A stretch of DNA of 64,000 nucleotides. It comes from UBA10649 sp965278945 (GTDB taxonomy: Bacteria; Actinomycetota; Actinomycetes; S36-B12). This document shows positions 32,348-40,399 of this stretch, one piece after another; the stretch's first letter is position 1, and each line of letters opens with the position of its first letter. Location of the stretch: positions 2,418,001-2,482,000 of the forward strand of contig OZ257128.1 in assembly GCA_965278945.1 (NCBI GenBank). Direction: 5' to 3'. The position numbers were made by a program, and so were the translations under genes. A model generated the notes under the pieces. The model was not told where the DNA came from and did no database searches. It saw only the letters and a list, made by a program, of their open reading frames with translations.

Positions 32348-33406
32348 TCAGGTGTGCGAGGCGACCGTGGAGACAAGGAAGTCACGGACCTGCGCGGTGG
32401 TCGCCGTGCCATCAAGATCCCCCGTGCGCGTTGCCGGATCGGCCAAGGACTCCGCCACCGCTCGCATGACCAGGTCGGCCGCATCGGAATGCCCGAGGTG
32501 CTCGAGCATCAGGGCACCGGACCAGACCGCAGCTATCGGGTTGGCGATGCCCTGGCCCGCGATGAGCGGCGCCGAACCGTGAACGGGCTCGAACATTGAC
32601 GGATGCAGTCGCTCGGGGTTCAGGTTGGCCGACGGTGCGATCCCGATGCTTCCGACGACTGCCGCCGCGATATCGGACAGGATGTCGCCGAAGAGATTCG
32701 ACGCGACGATCACGTCGTGCGCGTACGGGCGCAGCACGAGATCCGCTGCTAGCGCATCGACGAGCGCGCTCGTGCACGCGATGTCGGGATACGCCGAGAC
32801 AACCTCGCCGACCACGTCGTCCCAGAAGGGCATCGTGTGAATGATGCCGTTCGACTTCGTCGCGGACGTGAGCGAGTGCGACCGGGTCGCCGCGAGTTCG
32901 CATGCATAGCGCGCGATGCGCTCTACTCCGACTCGCGTGAAGATGTTCTCCTGCACCGCGAATTCACGCGCCGTGCCACGCGCGAATCGGCCGCCTACGT
33001 CGGAGTACTCGCCCTCGGTGTTCTCCCTGACGATCACCAGGTCGACGGTCCTGCCCGGCGGCAGGCTCACGCGCGGGACCAGTCCGTCGAAGATCTTGAT
33101 CGGTCGCAGGTTGACGTACTGATCGAACTCGCGTCGGATGGGAATCAGCAGGCCCCACAGCGACTCGTGATCGGGAACATCAGGCCTGCCGACGGCGCCG
33201 AGGAAGATCGCGTCGTGCTGGGCAAGCACGTCGAGGCCATCGGACGGCATCATCCGCCCGTTTTCGACGAAGTAGGTGCAGCCCCAATCCAGCCAGGTCC
33301 ACTCGATCCGATCGCCGCTTACCGACAGCGCCGCGTCGATGACATCGACGGCGGCCGGCAGCACCTCTACGCCGATCCCGTCGCCGGGGATTGCCGCGAT
33401 TCGCAT
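32348..33406 (-). CDS. Tartrate/D-malate-type decarboxylating dehydrogenase
   Basis: A 352-residue NAD-dependent beta-decarboxylating dehydrogenase of the isopropylmalate/tartrate/D-malate family. It has IAAIPGDGIGVEV, LRPIKIFDGL, the VRENTEGEYSDVGGRF block, KSNGIIHTMPFWDDV and SNLFGDILSDIAAAVVG. The substrate-loop sequence favours tartrate or D-malate over 3-isopropylmalate. The ATG has GGAG six bases upstream. It is divergent from the CoA-ester lyase with a LacI-type operator between them, so it probably processes an end product of the island's pathway. Confidence 0.88.
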   Translation of the reverse strand: MRIAAIPGDGIGVEVLPAAVDVIDAALSVSGDRIEWTWLDWGCTYFVENGRMMPSDGLDVLAQHDAIFLGAVGRPDVPDHESLWGLLIPIRREFDQYVNLRPIKIFDGLVPRVSLPPGRTVDLVIVRENTEGEYSDVGGRFARGTAREFAVQENIFTRVGVERIARYACELAATRSHSLTSATKSNGIIHTMPFWDDVVGEVVSAYPDIACTSALVDALAADLVLRPYAHDVIVASNLFGDILSDIAAAVVGSIGIAPSANLNPERLHPSMFEPVHGSAPLIAGQGIANPIAAVWSGALMLEHLGHSDAADLVMRAVAESLADPATRTGDLDGTATTAQVRDFLVSTVASHT

Positions 33407-33456
33407 GGATGTCTCCGCCCTCGCTGTGTCGACCAGATGTTGTGCACTAACGTTGC

Positions 33457-33470
33457 TGGTATCGTTTCCA
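33457..33470. promoter_or_regulatory. LacI-type operator, site 1
   Basis: TGGTATCGTTTCCA lies between the divergent dehydrogenase and lyase genes, 21 bases before the lyase ATG. It is the exact reverse complement of site 6 at 51822-51835. Confidence 0.65.
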
Positions 33471-33491
33471 CAATCCTAGCGGAGGAACTCC

Positions 33492-34439
33492 ATGTTGCGG
33501 TCGCGTCGGTCGAATCTTGCGGTGCCGGGGTCCAGTCCGAAGATGCTGGACAAGGCGCGTGGTCTGGGGACCGATCAGGTGTTCATGGATATCGAGGATG
33601 CGGTGGCCCCGATCGCGAAGTCCGAGGCGCGCAGGAACATCGTGGCGGCTTTGAATGAGGGCGGGTATGAGGGGAAGGTCCGGTCGGTCCGGGTGAATGA
33701 CTGGACGACGGCGTGGACGTTCGCGGACGTGATCGAGGTCGTGACGGGGGCGGGGGCGAACCTGGACTGCATCATGCTGCCCAAGGTGCAGACCGCCGAT
33801 CAGGTGGTGGCGCTGGACCTGCTTCTCACGCAGTTGGAGAAGTCCATCGGCCTGGAGGTGGGGCGGATCGGGATCGAGGCGCAGATCGAGAACGCCCTGG
33901 GTTTGATCAATGTCGACGCGATCGCCCAGGCGTCCCCTCGGGTGGAGACGATCATCTTCGGTCCGGCGGACTTCATGGCCTCGATCAACATGAAGTCCCT
34001 GGTGGTGGGGGAGCAGCCGCCGGGGTATGACACCGGCGACGCCTACCACTACATCCTCATGCGGATCCTCATGGCCGCCCGCGCGTTCGACAAGCAGGCC
34101 ATCGACGGCCCGTACCTGGCGATCAAGGACCTCGACGGCTACCAGCGCGTCGCCGGACGCTCGGCCGCGCTGGGGTTCGACGGGAAATGGGTCCTGCACC
34201 CCGGGCAGGTCGACATCGCCAACGAGGTCTACTCCCCCACCCAGTCCGACTACGACCACTCCGAGCTCATCTTGGACGCCTACGACTACTACACCTCCGA
34301 GCAAGGCGGAGCCAAGGGCGCCGTCATGCTCGGCGACGAGATGATCGACGAAGCCTCCCGCAAGATGGCCCTGGTCATCTCCGCCAAAGGCCGAGCCGCC
34401 GGCATGACCCGCACCCAGACCTTCCAGGCCCCCGCATGA
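33492..34439 (+). CDS. HpcH/HpaI (CitE-like) CoA-ester lyase or aldolase
   Basis: A 315-residue TIM-barrel lyase of the citrate-lyase-beta/malyl-CoA-lyase family. It has RRSNLAVPGSSPKMLDKA, the metal-binding MDIEDAVAP, IMLPKVQT, EAQIENALGLIN and the late motif KWVLHPGQVDIAN. The ATG follows GGAGGAA. Likely partners are malyl- or citramalyl-type CoA esters, fitting the CoA-transferase gene in the same regulon; the true substrate is unknown. Base composition at the 3' end is very C-rich. Confidence 0.85.
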   Translation: MLRSRRSNLAVPGSSPKMLDKARGLGTDQVFMDIEDAVAPIAKSEARRNIVAALNEGGYEGKVRSVRVNDWTTAWTFADVIEVVTGAGANLDCIMLPKVQTADQVVALDLLLTQLEKSIGLEVGRIGIEAQIENALGLINVDAIAQASPRVETIIFGPADFMASINMKSLVVGEQPPGYDTGDAYHYILMRILMAARAFDKQAIDGPYLAIKDLDGYQRVAGRSAALGFDGKWVLHPGQVDIANEVYSPTQSDYDHSELILDAYDYYTSEQGGAKGAVMLGDEMIDEASRKMALVISAKGRAAGMTRTQTFQAPA

Positions 34440-34484
34440 CCCGCCTCGCCCGCCTCGCCCGCACCGCCCCGCGCCCCAACTAAG

Positions 34485-34551
34485 CCCGTCGACCTTGAGG
34501 TTGGCGTGGGTTTCAGGCCTTGAAAGCCACGTCAACCTCAAGGTCGACGGG
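34485..34551. terminator. Long palindrome (repeat copy 2), probable bidirectional terminator
   Basis: Outer stem of 19 bp (CCCGTCGACCTTGAGGTTG with its complement), then further pairing with a G-T pair and one mismatch, loop GGCCT. It lies between convergent lyase and oxidoreductase genes and shares GTCGACCTTGAGGTT with copy 1 at 25748. Confidence 0.8.
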
Positions 34552-34572
34552 AGGGGCTAGCGCTGGACGGGC

Positions 34573-35622
34573 TCAGCGCTGGACGTACTCGCCACTGTCT
34601 GCGCTGCGGTATGCGATGTCCAACGCCTCGACGGTCCGGGCGCCCAGCTCGCCGGGTGAGTTGTTGTCGAATGCCTCCCCGCGACCGGCCGCGACCAGTG
34701 CTGCAATCGGCCCCACGCAGTCGTATCCGCCTTCGCCCGGCACCAGGTCGACCCGAGTCTCCTTCCCCTTGGAGAAGTGCCACAGTGCCTCGCGCTCGAC
34801 GTCGACCAGCAACTGGCCTTCGCTGCCGACTGCCCGCACCTCGAGTGCGTGCTTGTTGCCCCCGGCACCAAGATGCGCGGAGCTACCAGCCAGCACTCCG
34901 ATCGCCCCGCCATCGAACCGGTACGAGACTGCATCGTGCAGTTCTACCGGGGCATCCAGTGGCGCTGACATGAGCGCGAACCCACCGGCCGCGCGCGCGT
35001 CGGTGAGCCACAGCCCCAGGCCCAATGCGTGTGATAGCTGGGCCTGGCCGTAGCCGCCGCCCGAGATCCGCGGATCGGTCCAGGTCGACTGCTCCGGCAC
35101 GGCATCCGGCGCAGCATCCGGATAGGCGCCAGTATTCGACAGCAGCTCACGGGTCACTGACGACATGTGGATGTTCAGCGTCTCCAACTCGCCAATCCCA
35201 ATCTCGGTCATGAGCCGCCGTGCCTGAACCACCATAGGTCGGTAGTTCCAGCCGAATGCCACGATGAACGCCCGCTGCGCCTGCGCGGCGGCGTCAACCA
35301 GATCCCACGCCTGGTCCACAGCGATGGTCACCGGCTTCTCGCACATGACGTGCACTCCGGCCTCGAGGGCCGCCTTCGCGTGCTCGTGGTGCAGGCCCGA
35401 CGGACTCGCGACGACGCAGATGTCCACGCCCGCATCAAGCACATCGCGATAGTCCTCCGAAGCGATGGCGAACCCGAAGTCGTCCTTGATCTTCGCCAGC
35501 AGCTCAGGGCCCTTGCGCGCGACCGCGACGAATTCGACATCGCCATAGCTCGCGAGGTTCGGCAGATGCGAGGCAACAGACCAGCTCCCGGCACCGATGA
35601 CGCCCAAGCGGATCTTCTTCAT
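34573..35622 (-). CDS. Gfo/Idh/MocA-family oxidoreductase, paralogue 1
   Basis: A 349-residue NAD(P)-dependent sugar-type dehydrogenase. Rossmann start RLGVIGAGSWSVASHLPNL, EDYRDVLDAGVDICVVASP, catalytic Lys in CEKPVTIAVDQAW, and SGGGYGQAQLSHALGLGLWL in the substrate domain. The start at 35622 is fixed by GGAGG four bases upstream. Two close paralogues lie at 44342 and 51879. It is divergent from the mutarotase gene with an operator between. Likely oxidises a sugar or glycoside hydroxyl; substrate unknown. Confidence 0.9.
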   Translation of the reverse strand: MKKIRLGVIGAGSWSVASHLPNLASYGDVEFVAVARKGPELLAKIKDDFGFAIASEDYRDVLDAGVDICVVASPSGLHHEHAKAALEAGVHVMCEKPVTIAVDQAWDLVDAAAQAQRAFIVAFGWNYRPMVVQARRLMTEIGIGELETLNIHMSSVTRELLSNTGAYPDAAPDAVPEQSTWTDPRISGGGYGQAQLSHALGLGLWLTDARAAGGFALMSAPLDAPVELHDAVSYRFDGGAIGVLAGSSAHLGAGGNKHALEVRAVGSEGQLLVDVEREALWHFSKGKETRVDLVPGEGGYDCVGPIAALVAAGRGEAFDNNSPGELGARTVEALDIAYRSADSGEYVQR

Positions 35623-35643
35623 GTGACCTCCACGGTGAGTTGC

Positions 35644-35657
35644 TGGAATCGGTTCCA
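35644..35657. promoter_or_regulatory. LacI-type operator, site 2
   Basis: TGGAATCGGTTCCA, with five-base perfect half-sites. It sits between divergent genes and overlaps the probable -35 region (TTCCAA) of a plus-strand promoter whose -10 is TATGTT (35676-35681). Confidence 0.7.
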
Positions 35658-35716
35658 AATCTCGTGAAGTTAGGTTATGTTGCTGGCTGGAGATCGTCAA
35701 CGATTTGGAGGTTGTC

Positions 35717-36031
35717 ATGGAACGCGTGTGCTTTACCTTCTCGATTTTCGAGGGCCAGGAAGCCGAGTACAAGAAGCGTCATGACGAGATCTGGCCCGAA
35801 CTGGTCGACGTCATCAAGGATGCCGGAATGGCGAACTACAGCCTGTTCCGCCGTGGCACCGAGATCATCGCCTACGTCGAGTGCACACCCGATGCTGCGA
35901 CCTGCTTCGCGAAGGTCGGCGAGTCCGAGCACAACACCCGCTGGGCCGAGTGGTTCACGGACGTCATTGTCACGCTGACCGACGAGAACGGCGAACTCAA
36001 GCGCGCTGACGAGGTCTGGCACCTCGACTGA
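35717..36031 (+). CDS. rhaM: L-rhamnose-mutarotase-type epimerase (RhaM/RhaU family)
   Basis: A 104-residue ferredoxin-fold protein that speeds anomer exchange of rhamnose or a related pyranose. It has ERVCFTFSIFEGQEAEYKKRH, EIWPELVDVIKDAGMANYSL and the C-terminal WFTDVIVTLTDENGELK...WHLD. Length is exactly that of the family. The ATG at 35717 follows GGAGG. It suggests the island's substrate is a 6-deoxyhexose or similar aldose. The VOC gene follows closely. Confidence 0.85.
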   Translation: MERVCFTFSIFEGQEAEYKKRHDEIWPELVDVIKDAGMANYSLFRRGTEIIAYVECTPDAATCFAKVGESEHNTRWAEWFTDVIVTLTDENGELKRADEVWHLD

Positions 36032-36073
36032 TCGATGTTTGCCAGCACGACCGACCTAGGAAATGAGTACTTC

Positions 36074-36547
36074 GTGGCAAAGGTAACCGGCTTCTTCCAT
36101 GCAGGCATCACGGTCAAGGACATGGACGTGAGCCTGCCGTTCTATCGCGACGCACTCGGCCTCGAGGTCGCCTTCGAGCGGGTGCTCGGTGCCGACTACC
36201 TGCGCACCGTCCTCGCCTTGCCGCTGACAGACATTCGCATCGTCTACCTCCACATCCCGGGCGGCGGATACGTCGAGTTGCTCGAGTACCACGGGCTGGA
36301 GACGATGACTGCCGCCTCGCGACCATGCGACTTCGGAGCCGGACACCTGTGCCTGTACGTCGACGACATCGATGAACTGGTCGAGAACGCATTCGCGATG
36401 GGCTATCACGCGCGCTCGGATTCGTGCGTGGACATCACGGCTGGCCCCAACGCCGGCGCTCGATCGATCTACCTGCTTGATCCGGACGGCTACGCCATCG
36501 AGTTGTTCGAGAAGGCCGCGTCTCCGCCCGCCGATCAGCCGCAGTAG
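36074..36547 (+). CDS. VOC-superfamily (glyoxalase/epimerase-like) protein
   Basis: A 157-residue metal-binding protein with two beta-alpha-beta-beta-beta modules: FFHAGITVKDMDVSLPFYRDALGL at the start, IPGGGYVELLEYH, GAGHLCLYVDDIDELVE and YLLDPDGYAIELFEK. The pattern resembles methylmalonyl-CoA epimerase or glyoxalase I. The GTG at 36074 has AGGAAA ten bases upstream; an ATG at 36035 is possible but has none. Substrate unknown; it is co-transcribed with the mutarotase. Confidence 0.75.
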   Translation: MAKVTGFFHAGITVKDMDVSLPFYRDALGLEVAFERVLGADYLRTVLALPLTDIRIVYLHIPGGGYVELLEYHGLETMTAASRPCDFGAGHLCLYVDDIDELVENAFAMGYHARSDSCVDITAGPNAGARSIYLLDPDGYAIELFEKAASPPADQPQ

Positions 36548-36548
36548 C

Positions 36549-37241
36549 TCAGGCCATCACCCATCCGCCGTTGACGTCCAAGGTGACGCCGTTGATGTAG
36601 GCGGCCTGGTCGGAGACAAGGAACGCTGCGGCCTCCGCGACATCTTGAGGCGAGCCTAGGTATCCCACGGGGATCAGGGCGCGGTACTCCTCGAACTGAT
36701 CCTCGCTTAGGTGCTTCATCATCTCCGTCCTGATCCCGCCGGGAGCGATCGCGTTGGCGGTGATGCCCATCGGCCCGTAGTGCCGAGCGACGTACTTGGA
36801 GAACGAGATCAGCCCCGCCTTCGTGGTGTTGTACACGCCCGACGCGGCGTAGCCACCCGTACGCGCGCCGACGCTGGACAGATTGATGACCCGACCCCAG
36901 TGCCGCTCGACCATTCCCGGCAATGCGGCCTTCGCGAGGAGGATCGGCGCCCGGAGGTTGATCGCCAGCAGCCGATCGATGTCCTCGATCGAGGTTTCCT
37001 CGAGCGGACGGTCTACGAGCACTGCCGCGTTGTTCACCAGGATGTCCACCGGCGGAAGGTCGGCGAACAGCTGTGCGCACGTCGTGGCGTCCGCGAGATC
37101 CGCCCGGATCGTCGCGACCAGGTAGTCCGCCGCGTGCTCGGTCTGGTCCACCCCGATGACCTCGTGCCCGGCGGCGGCGAGCCGTGCTGCGATCGCTGCG
37201 CCGATTCCTCGAGCGGAGCCAGTGACCAGTGCGCGCCTCAT
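36549..37241 (-). CDS. Short-chain dehydrogenase, last gene of the first importer operon
   Basis: A 230-residue classical SDR. TGSARGIG, NNAAVL, Ser in INLSSVGAR, and the YNTTK pair; C-terminus GVTLDVNGGWVMA. The start at 37241 overlaps the stop of the phosphotriesterase-like gene and has GGGAGGA upstream. By context it oxidises a sugar, lactone precursor or keto-acid of the pathway. Confidence 0.88.
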   Translation of the reverse strand: MRRALVTGSARGIGAAIAARLAAAGHEVIGVDQTEHAADYLVATIRADLADATTCAQLFADLPPVDILVNNAAVLVDRPLEETSIEDIDRLLAINLRAPILLAKAALPGMVERHWGRVINLSSVGARTGGYAASGVYNTTKAGLISFSKYVARHYGPMGITANAIAPGGIRTEMMKHLSEDQFEEYRALIPVGYLGSPQDVAEAAAFLVSDQAAYINGVTLDVNGGWVMA

Positions 37242-38302
37242 GGAGTTCCTCCCGCAGTCGATGACTTCGATTCGTCCAGGGTCAGGAGCCTTCGCGGATT
37301 GGCCGCGAAGATCACCTCGATGTCTGCCTCGCCGATTCCCATGCGAGCCATGAGCGGGACAACGTGCTTCGCGAGGTGGTCGTAGCCCCATCCGCCGTAG
37401 CGATGCAGGCGCGTGCGGACGCCGATGTCCTGAGACATGAACAGTTGGCCGACGTGCCCCTCGTCGACCAGCAACGCCATGGCACGGACCACATCCCAGT
37501 CACTAGGCGCGTAGCGGCCTTCGCCCAGCAGGCTGTGATCGAACCCGAAAAGGTCGAACGCCACGTTGGCCCCTCGATCCAGGATCGATCGGAGATACGC
37601 CATGTCCGTGACGGCCGTCGTCATGTGGTTCAACAGGACCCGGTCGACTGCGATACCCGTGCTGAGTGCGGCATCGAGCACGTCGTGCCCCTCGCTCCCC
37701 CACGGATGGAGGTGAATGGACACTGGCCGTCCGGTGTGGTCGCCGGCCAACGCGGCCGCGCGAACAACTGTCATCTCCGAGTCGGAGGCGGGATCGTTCG
37801 TGCCGATCTCTCCGATGATTCCCGGACGAATCCCCGTGTCGCCGACTCCGTGGCTGCATTCGTCGACGATCCCCTGGACCAGCTGGTCGATCGTCCACCC
37901 GTCGATGTGTCGCCGATGCGATGCCTCCAGGTACCAGCCCGCACCCATGACGACGTGCAGATCCAGGCGCTGGGAGAGATCCAGAAGCGCTGCGGGGTTT
38001 CGTCCGAGATCAGCCGGGGTCGCATCGACCACGCAGTTGACGTGGAGCGGAATGACGAGAGCCAACTCCTCGCGCACGAGGTCACCGTCGGTGAGGTCGT
38101 AGTTCAACTCGTGAATGCCGGGATTCCAACGCGCCTCGGCGGCCACCTCCTCGAAGGGGACATCGGCAGCGCCGCTGTAGCCGTGCTCGGCCAGCACCGG
38201 GCGCAGGTCGATGTGCAGATGCTCGTGGATAAGCGTGCGGCCGATCAGATCGGCCGCCACCGGCCCGCGAACGGTCTGAACCCGACCGCCCTGCAGAACC
38301 AC
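37238..38302 (-). CDS. Phosphotriesterase-like metal hydrolase, possible sugar lactonase
   Basis: A 354-residue amidohydrolase-superfamily TIM barrel. Metal ligands are visible in LIHEHLHID (N-terminal), IIGEIGTND, VSIHLHPWG, VLLNHMTT and MSQDIGVRT. Family members hydrolyse lactones or phosphotriesters. Between a sugar importer and an SDR, a lactonase step after sugar oxidation is the best inference. The GTG shares one base with the previous stop (TAGTG). Confidence 0.85.
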   Translation of the reverse strand: MVLQGGRVQTVRGPVAADLIGRTLIHEHLHIDLRPVLAEHGYSGAADVPFEEVAAEARWNPGIHELNYDLTDGDLVREELALVIPLHVNCVVDATPADLGRNPAALLDLSQRLDLHVVMGAGWYLEASHRRHIDGWTIDQLVQGIVDECSHGVGDTGIRPGIIGEIGTNDPASDSEMTVVRAAALAGDHTGRPVSIHLHPWGSEGHDVLDAALSTGIAVDRVLLNHMTTAVTDMAYLRSILDRGANVAFDLFGFDHSLLGEGRYAPSDWDVVRAMALLVDEGHVGQLFMSQDIGVRTRLHRYGGWGYDHLAKHVVPLMARMGIGEADIEVIFAANPRRLLTLDESKSSTAGGTP

Positions 38303-39405
38303 TATCCGCCGCCGAAGAAGGGCGAAGGTTCGTTATCCGCGCTCCTGACGTCCCCCGCACCGAAGGTCGAGGGCTTGGTGCGGCCCACGCGCGTGTAGTA
38401 CTCCTCGGGAGTCGAGGTTGGGTCCTTGAACATCTGCCACTGGCAGGACTGCCGTTTGTCTGGGTCCCTGTCCGGGTAGACGGGCGGATCGACGACGCGC
38501 AGCGGGTAGCCGAACTTGTCGATGGGCATCTCCTCCATCAGCCGGATGCAGTGCGTGCAGTAGTGGCAGATGCCCGCCTGCCCGTGGTTCCAGGTATGCG
38601 GCTCCTGGCTGACCGACCAGTTGTAGGGAGCCTCCATCCGCGAGCCGGTGCCCTCGATGCTGTCTCCGCGCACGATGCGCCCGCCCGATCCGCATGGGTC
38701 GAATCGAAGAATGAAGCGGTCATCCACCTCGATCAGCTCGAAGTCTCCGGTGCGATCCACCCCTACGAGATGAGCCCGCATCGATTCGCACGCGACCATC
38801 ATGAGCTGGTCGAGACTGTCGTCCCAGGGCTGCGACGCCACGTCGAACTTGGAGTAGCGCCAGTTGAACAAAGGTCGAATCACCGAGTCCCACATCTCGC
38901 CAATGATGGCCTCACCCAGTTGAGCGACAATCGCGTCGATCAGTCCATAGGAGTGATCCCCGTCGCGATCCTTCACCTGCCGCCACACCTCACGCATCGC
39001 GTCCACACTCGCGCGGGCTGCGGTCCACTCGCCTGCCGCGATTGCCGCTGAACTCGACGCCGCCAGGGCCTCGACCTCGGCCATCATGGACTCCCGGTCG
39101 AAGGGCGACCCGTCCGGAAGGTGCAGCAGGTCGACTACTCGCCGGTCGACCTGCGCGACCTCCTCGTCTGAGGCTCCCTTGGATGACAAGAAGGCGCGGA
39201 GGTCCGGGTTAATCTGCGTGTACATCGAGAAGATGACCTTCGCCTCCTGCAGGAAGAAGGCGACGAAGTCGTGCGCATCCGATGCATTCTGCGCGTCGAG
39301 TGCCGTGACAATGCGCGTGTACGTGCCCCGGGACTGCTCCTCCCACGACCCCGTGCGAACGAGCCTTCCCAGCGATGCGGAGTGGATGAGGTTTGCCTCA
39401 AGCAT
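38302..39405 (-). CDS. Unrecognised cysteine-rich protein, family A copy 1
   Basis: A 367-residue soluble protein I cannot assign. Residues 1-200 are mostly helical (GSWEEQSRGTYTRIVTALD, VIRPLFNWRYSKFD). The C-terminal half holds a strongly patterned set: FDPCGSGGR (235-243), SQEPHTWNH (266-274), CHYCTHCIRLMEE (280-292), FGYPLRVVDPP (298-308) and CQWQMFKDP (321-329). Cys 238, 280, 283, 286 and 321 are all kept in the paralogue at 43185, suggesting a metal or Fe-S site. The ATG at 39405 aligns with that paralogue's start. It lies in the importer operon before the lactonase-like gene. Confidence 0.8.
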   Translation of the reverse strand: MLEANLIHSASLGRLVRTGSWEEQSRGTYTRIVTALDAQNASDAHDFVAFFLQEAKVIFSMYTQINPDLRAFLSSKGASDEEVAQVDRRVVDLLHLPDGSPFDRESMMAEVEALAASSSAAIAAGEWTAARASVDAMREVWRQVKDRDGDHSYGLIDAIVAQLGEAIIGEMWDSVIRPLFNWRYSKFDVASQPWDDSLDQLMMVACESMRAHLVGVDRTGDFELIEVDDRFILRFDPCGSGGRIVRGDSIEGTGSRMEAPYNWSVSQEPHTWNHGQAGICHYCTHCIRLMEEMPIDKFGYPLRVVDPPVYPDRDPDKRQSCQWQMFKDPTSTPEEYYTRVGRTKPSTFGAGDVRSADNEPSPFFGGG

Positions 39406-39415
39406 CGTCAGAGGA

Positions 39416-40396
39416 CTACCTGTCGGAGACGCGCAACCGGAGCTGGTCGAAGCCGACCGCAACGAGGAGCAGCACGCCCTTGGCCACGCCCTGCCAGAAC
39501 GAGTCGATGTTCATGATCGTCATGCCGTTGTTCAGCACTCCGAGAATGAGGACACCGAGCAGGGTTCCGAGAATCGTGCCGCGGCCACCGGAGAGGCTCG
39601 CGCCACCGAGGATGACCGCGGTGACGACGGTGAGCTCGAGCCCGGTCGCTGCCTGGGGCGATGCTGCACCAAGCTGGGACACCAGGATCAGGCCCGCGAT
39701 CACGACCGCGCTGGACGACAGGATGAAGCCGAAGAAGATGGCCGTGCGCGTCTTGATTCCTGCAAGTCGTGCGGCGACCGCATTCGCGCCGATCGCGTAC
39801 ATGCTTCGGCCGTAGACCGTGTAGCGCATGACCAGGGCCATCAGGATCATGACGGCGAAGAAGATGAACACTGGCAGCGGAATGTCGCCGATCGGACGCG
39901 CATTGCCGAGGCCGTCGAAGCCCGGGAGGATCAGCGTCTGGCCGTCGGCAAGGACCTGGGCCAATCCACGCAGGATCGCGAGCATCGCCAGCGTCGTGAT
40001 GAAGGCGTTGATGCCGAATACCGTGACGCAGACTCCGTTGACAATGCCGATCGCCAGGCCGGCCAAGATGCTGAGGAAGATGCCTTGGACGATCCCGTAC
40101 TCCATGGTGCCCCAGGCCATCACGACCCCGATGAGCGCGGCAGCTGACCCGACCGAGAGGTCGAACTGCCCAGCGACCATGAGCAAGGTCGCCGGCGCCG
40201 CCACGATGCCGATCACTGCGGCACTGAACAGGATGTTCACGGCGTTGTCGGTGGTGAAGAAGAACTCTGACCTCGTCGAGAAGAAGAGGATGAGGACCAG
40301 CAGCACAACTGCGAGTGCAGCAGTCTCCGGAGCTCGTCGGCGCCTCTTGACGACTACGGGCTCTCCACTCGCGAGTGCAGGCTCAACCGTGCTCAT
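39416..40396 (-). CDS. RbsC/XylH-type sugar ABC permease
   Basis: A 326-residue inner-membrane permease of the ribose/xylose importer type. It has about eight to ten segments with AGQFDLSVGSAAALIGVV, GVCVTVFGINAFITTLAM and VVTAVILGGASLSGGRGTILG. GGGAGG precedes the ATG by eight bases. It works with the adjacent ATPase and lipoprotein. Confidence 0.93.
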   Translation of the reverse strand: MSTVEPALASGEPVVVKRRRRAPETAALAVVLLVLILFFSTRSEFFFTTDNAVNILFSAAVIGIVAAPATLLMVAGQFDLSVGSAAALIGVVMAWGTMEYGIVQGIFLSILAGLAIGIVNGVCVTVFGINAFITTLAMLAILRGLAQVLADGQTLILPGFDGLGNARPIGDIPLPVFIFFAVMILMALVMRYTVYGRSMYAIGANAVAARLAGIKTRTAIFFGFILSSSAVVIAGLILVSQLGAASPQAATGLELTVVTAVILGGASLSGGRGTILGTLLGVLILGVLNNGMTIMNIDSFWQGVAKGVLLLVAVGFDQLRLRVSDR

Positions 40397-40399
40397 TGC

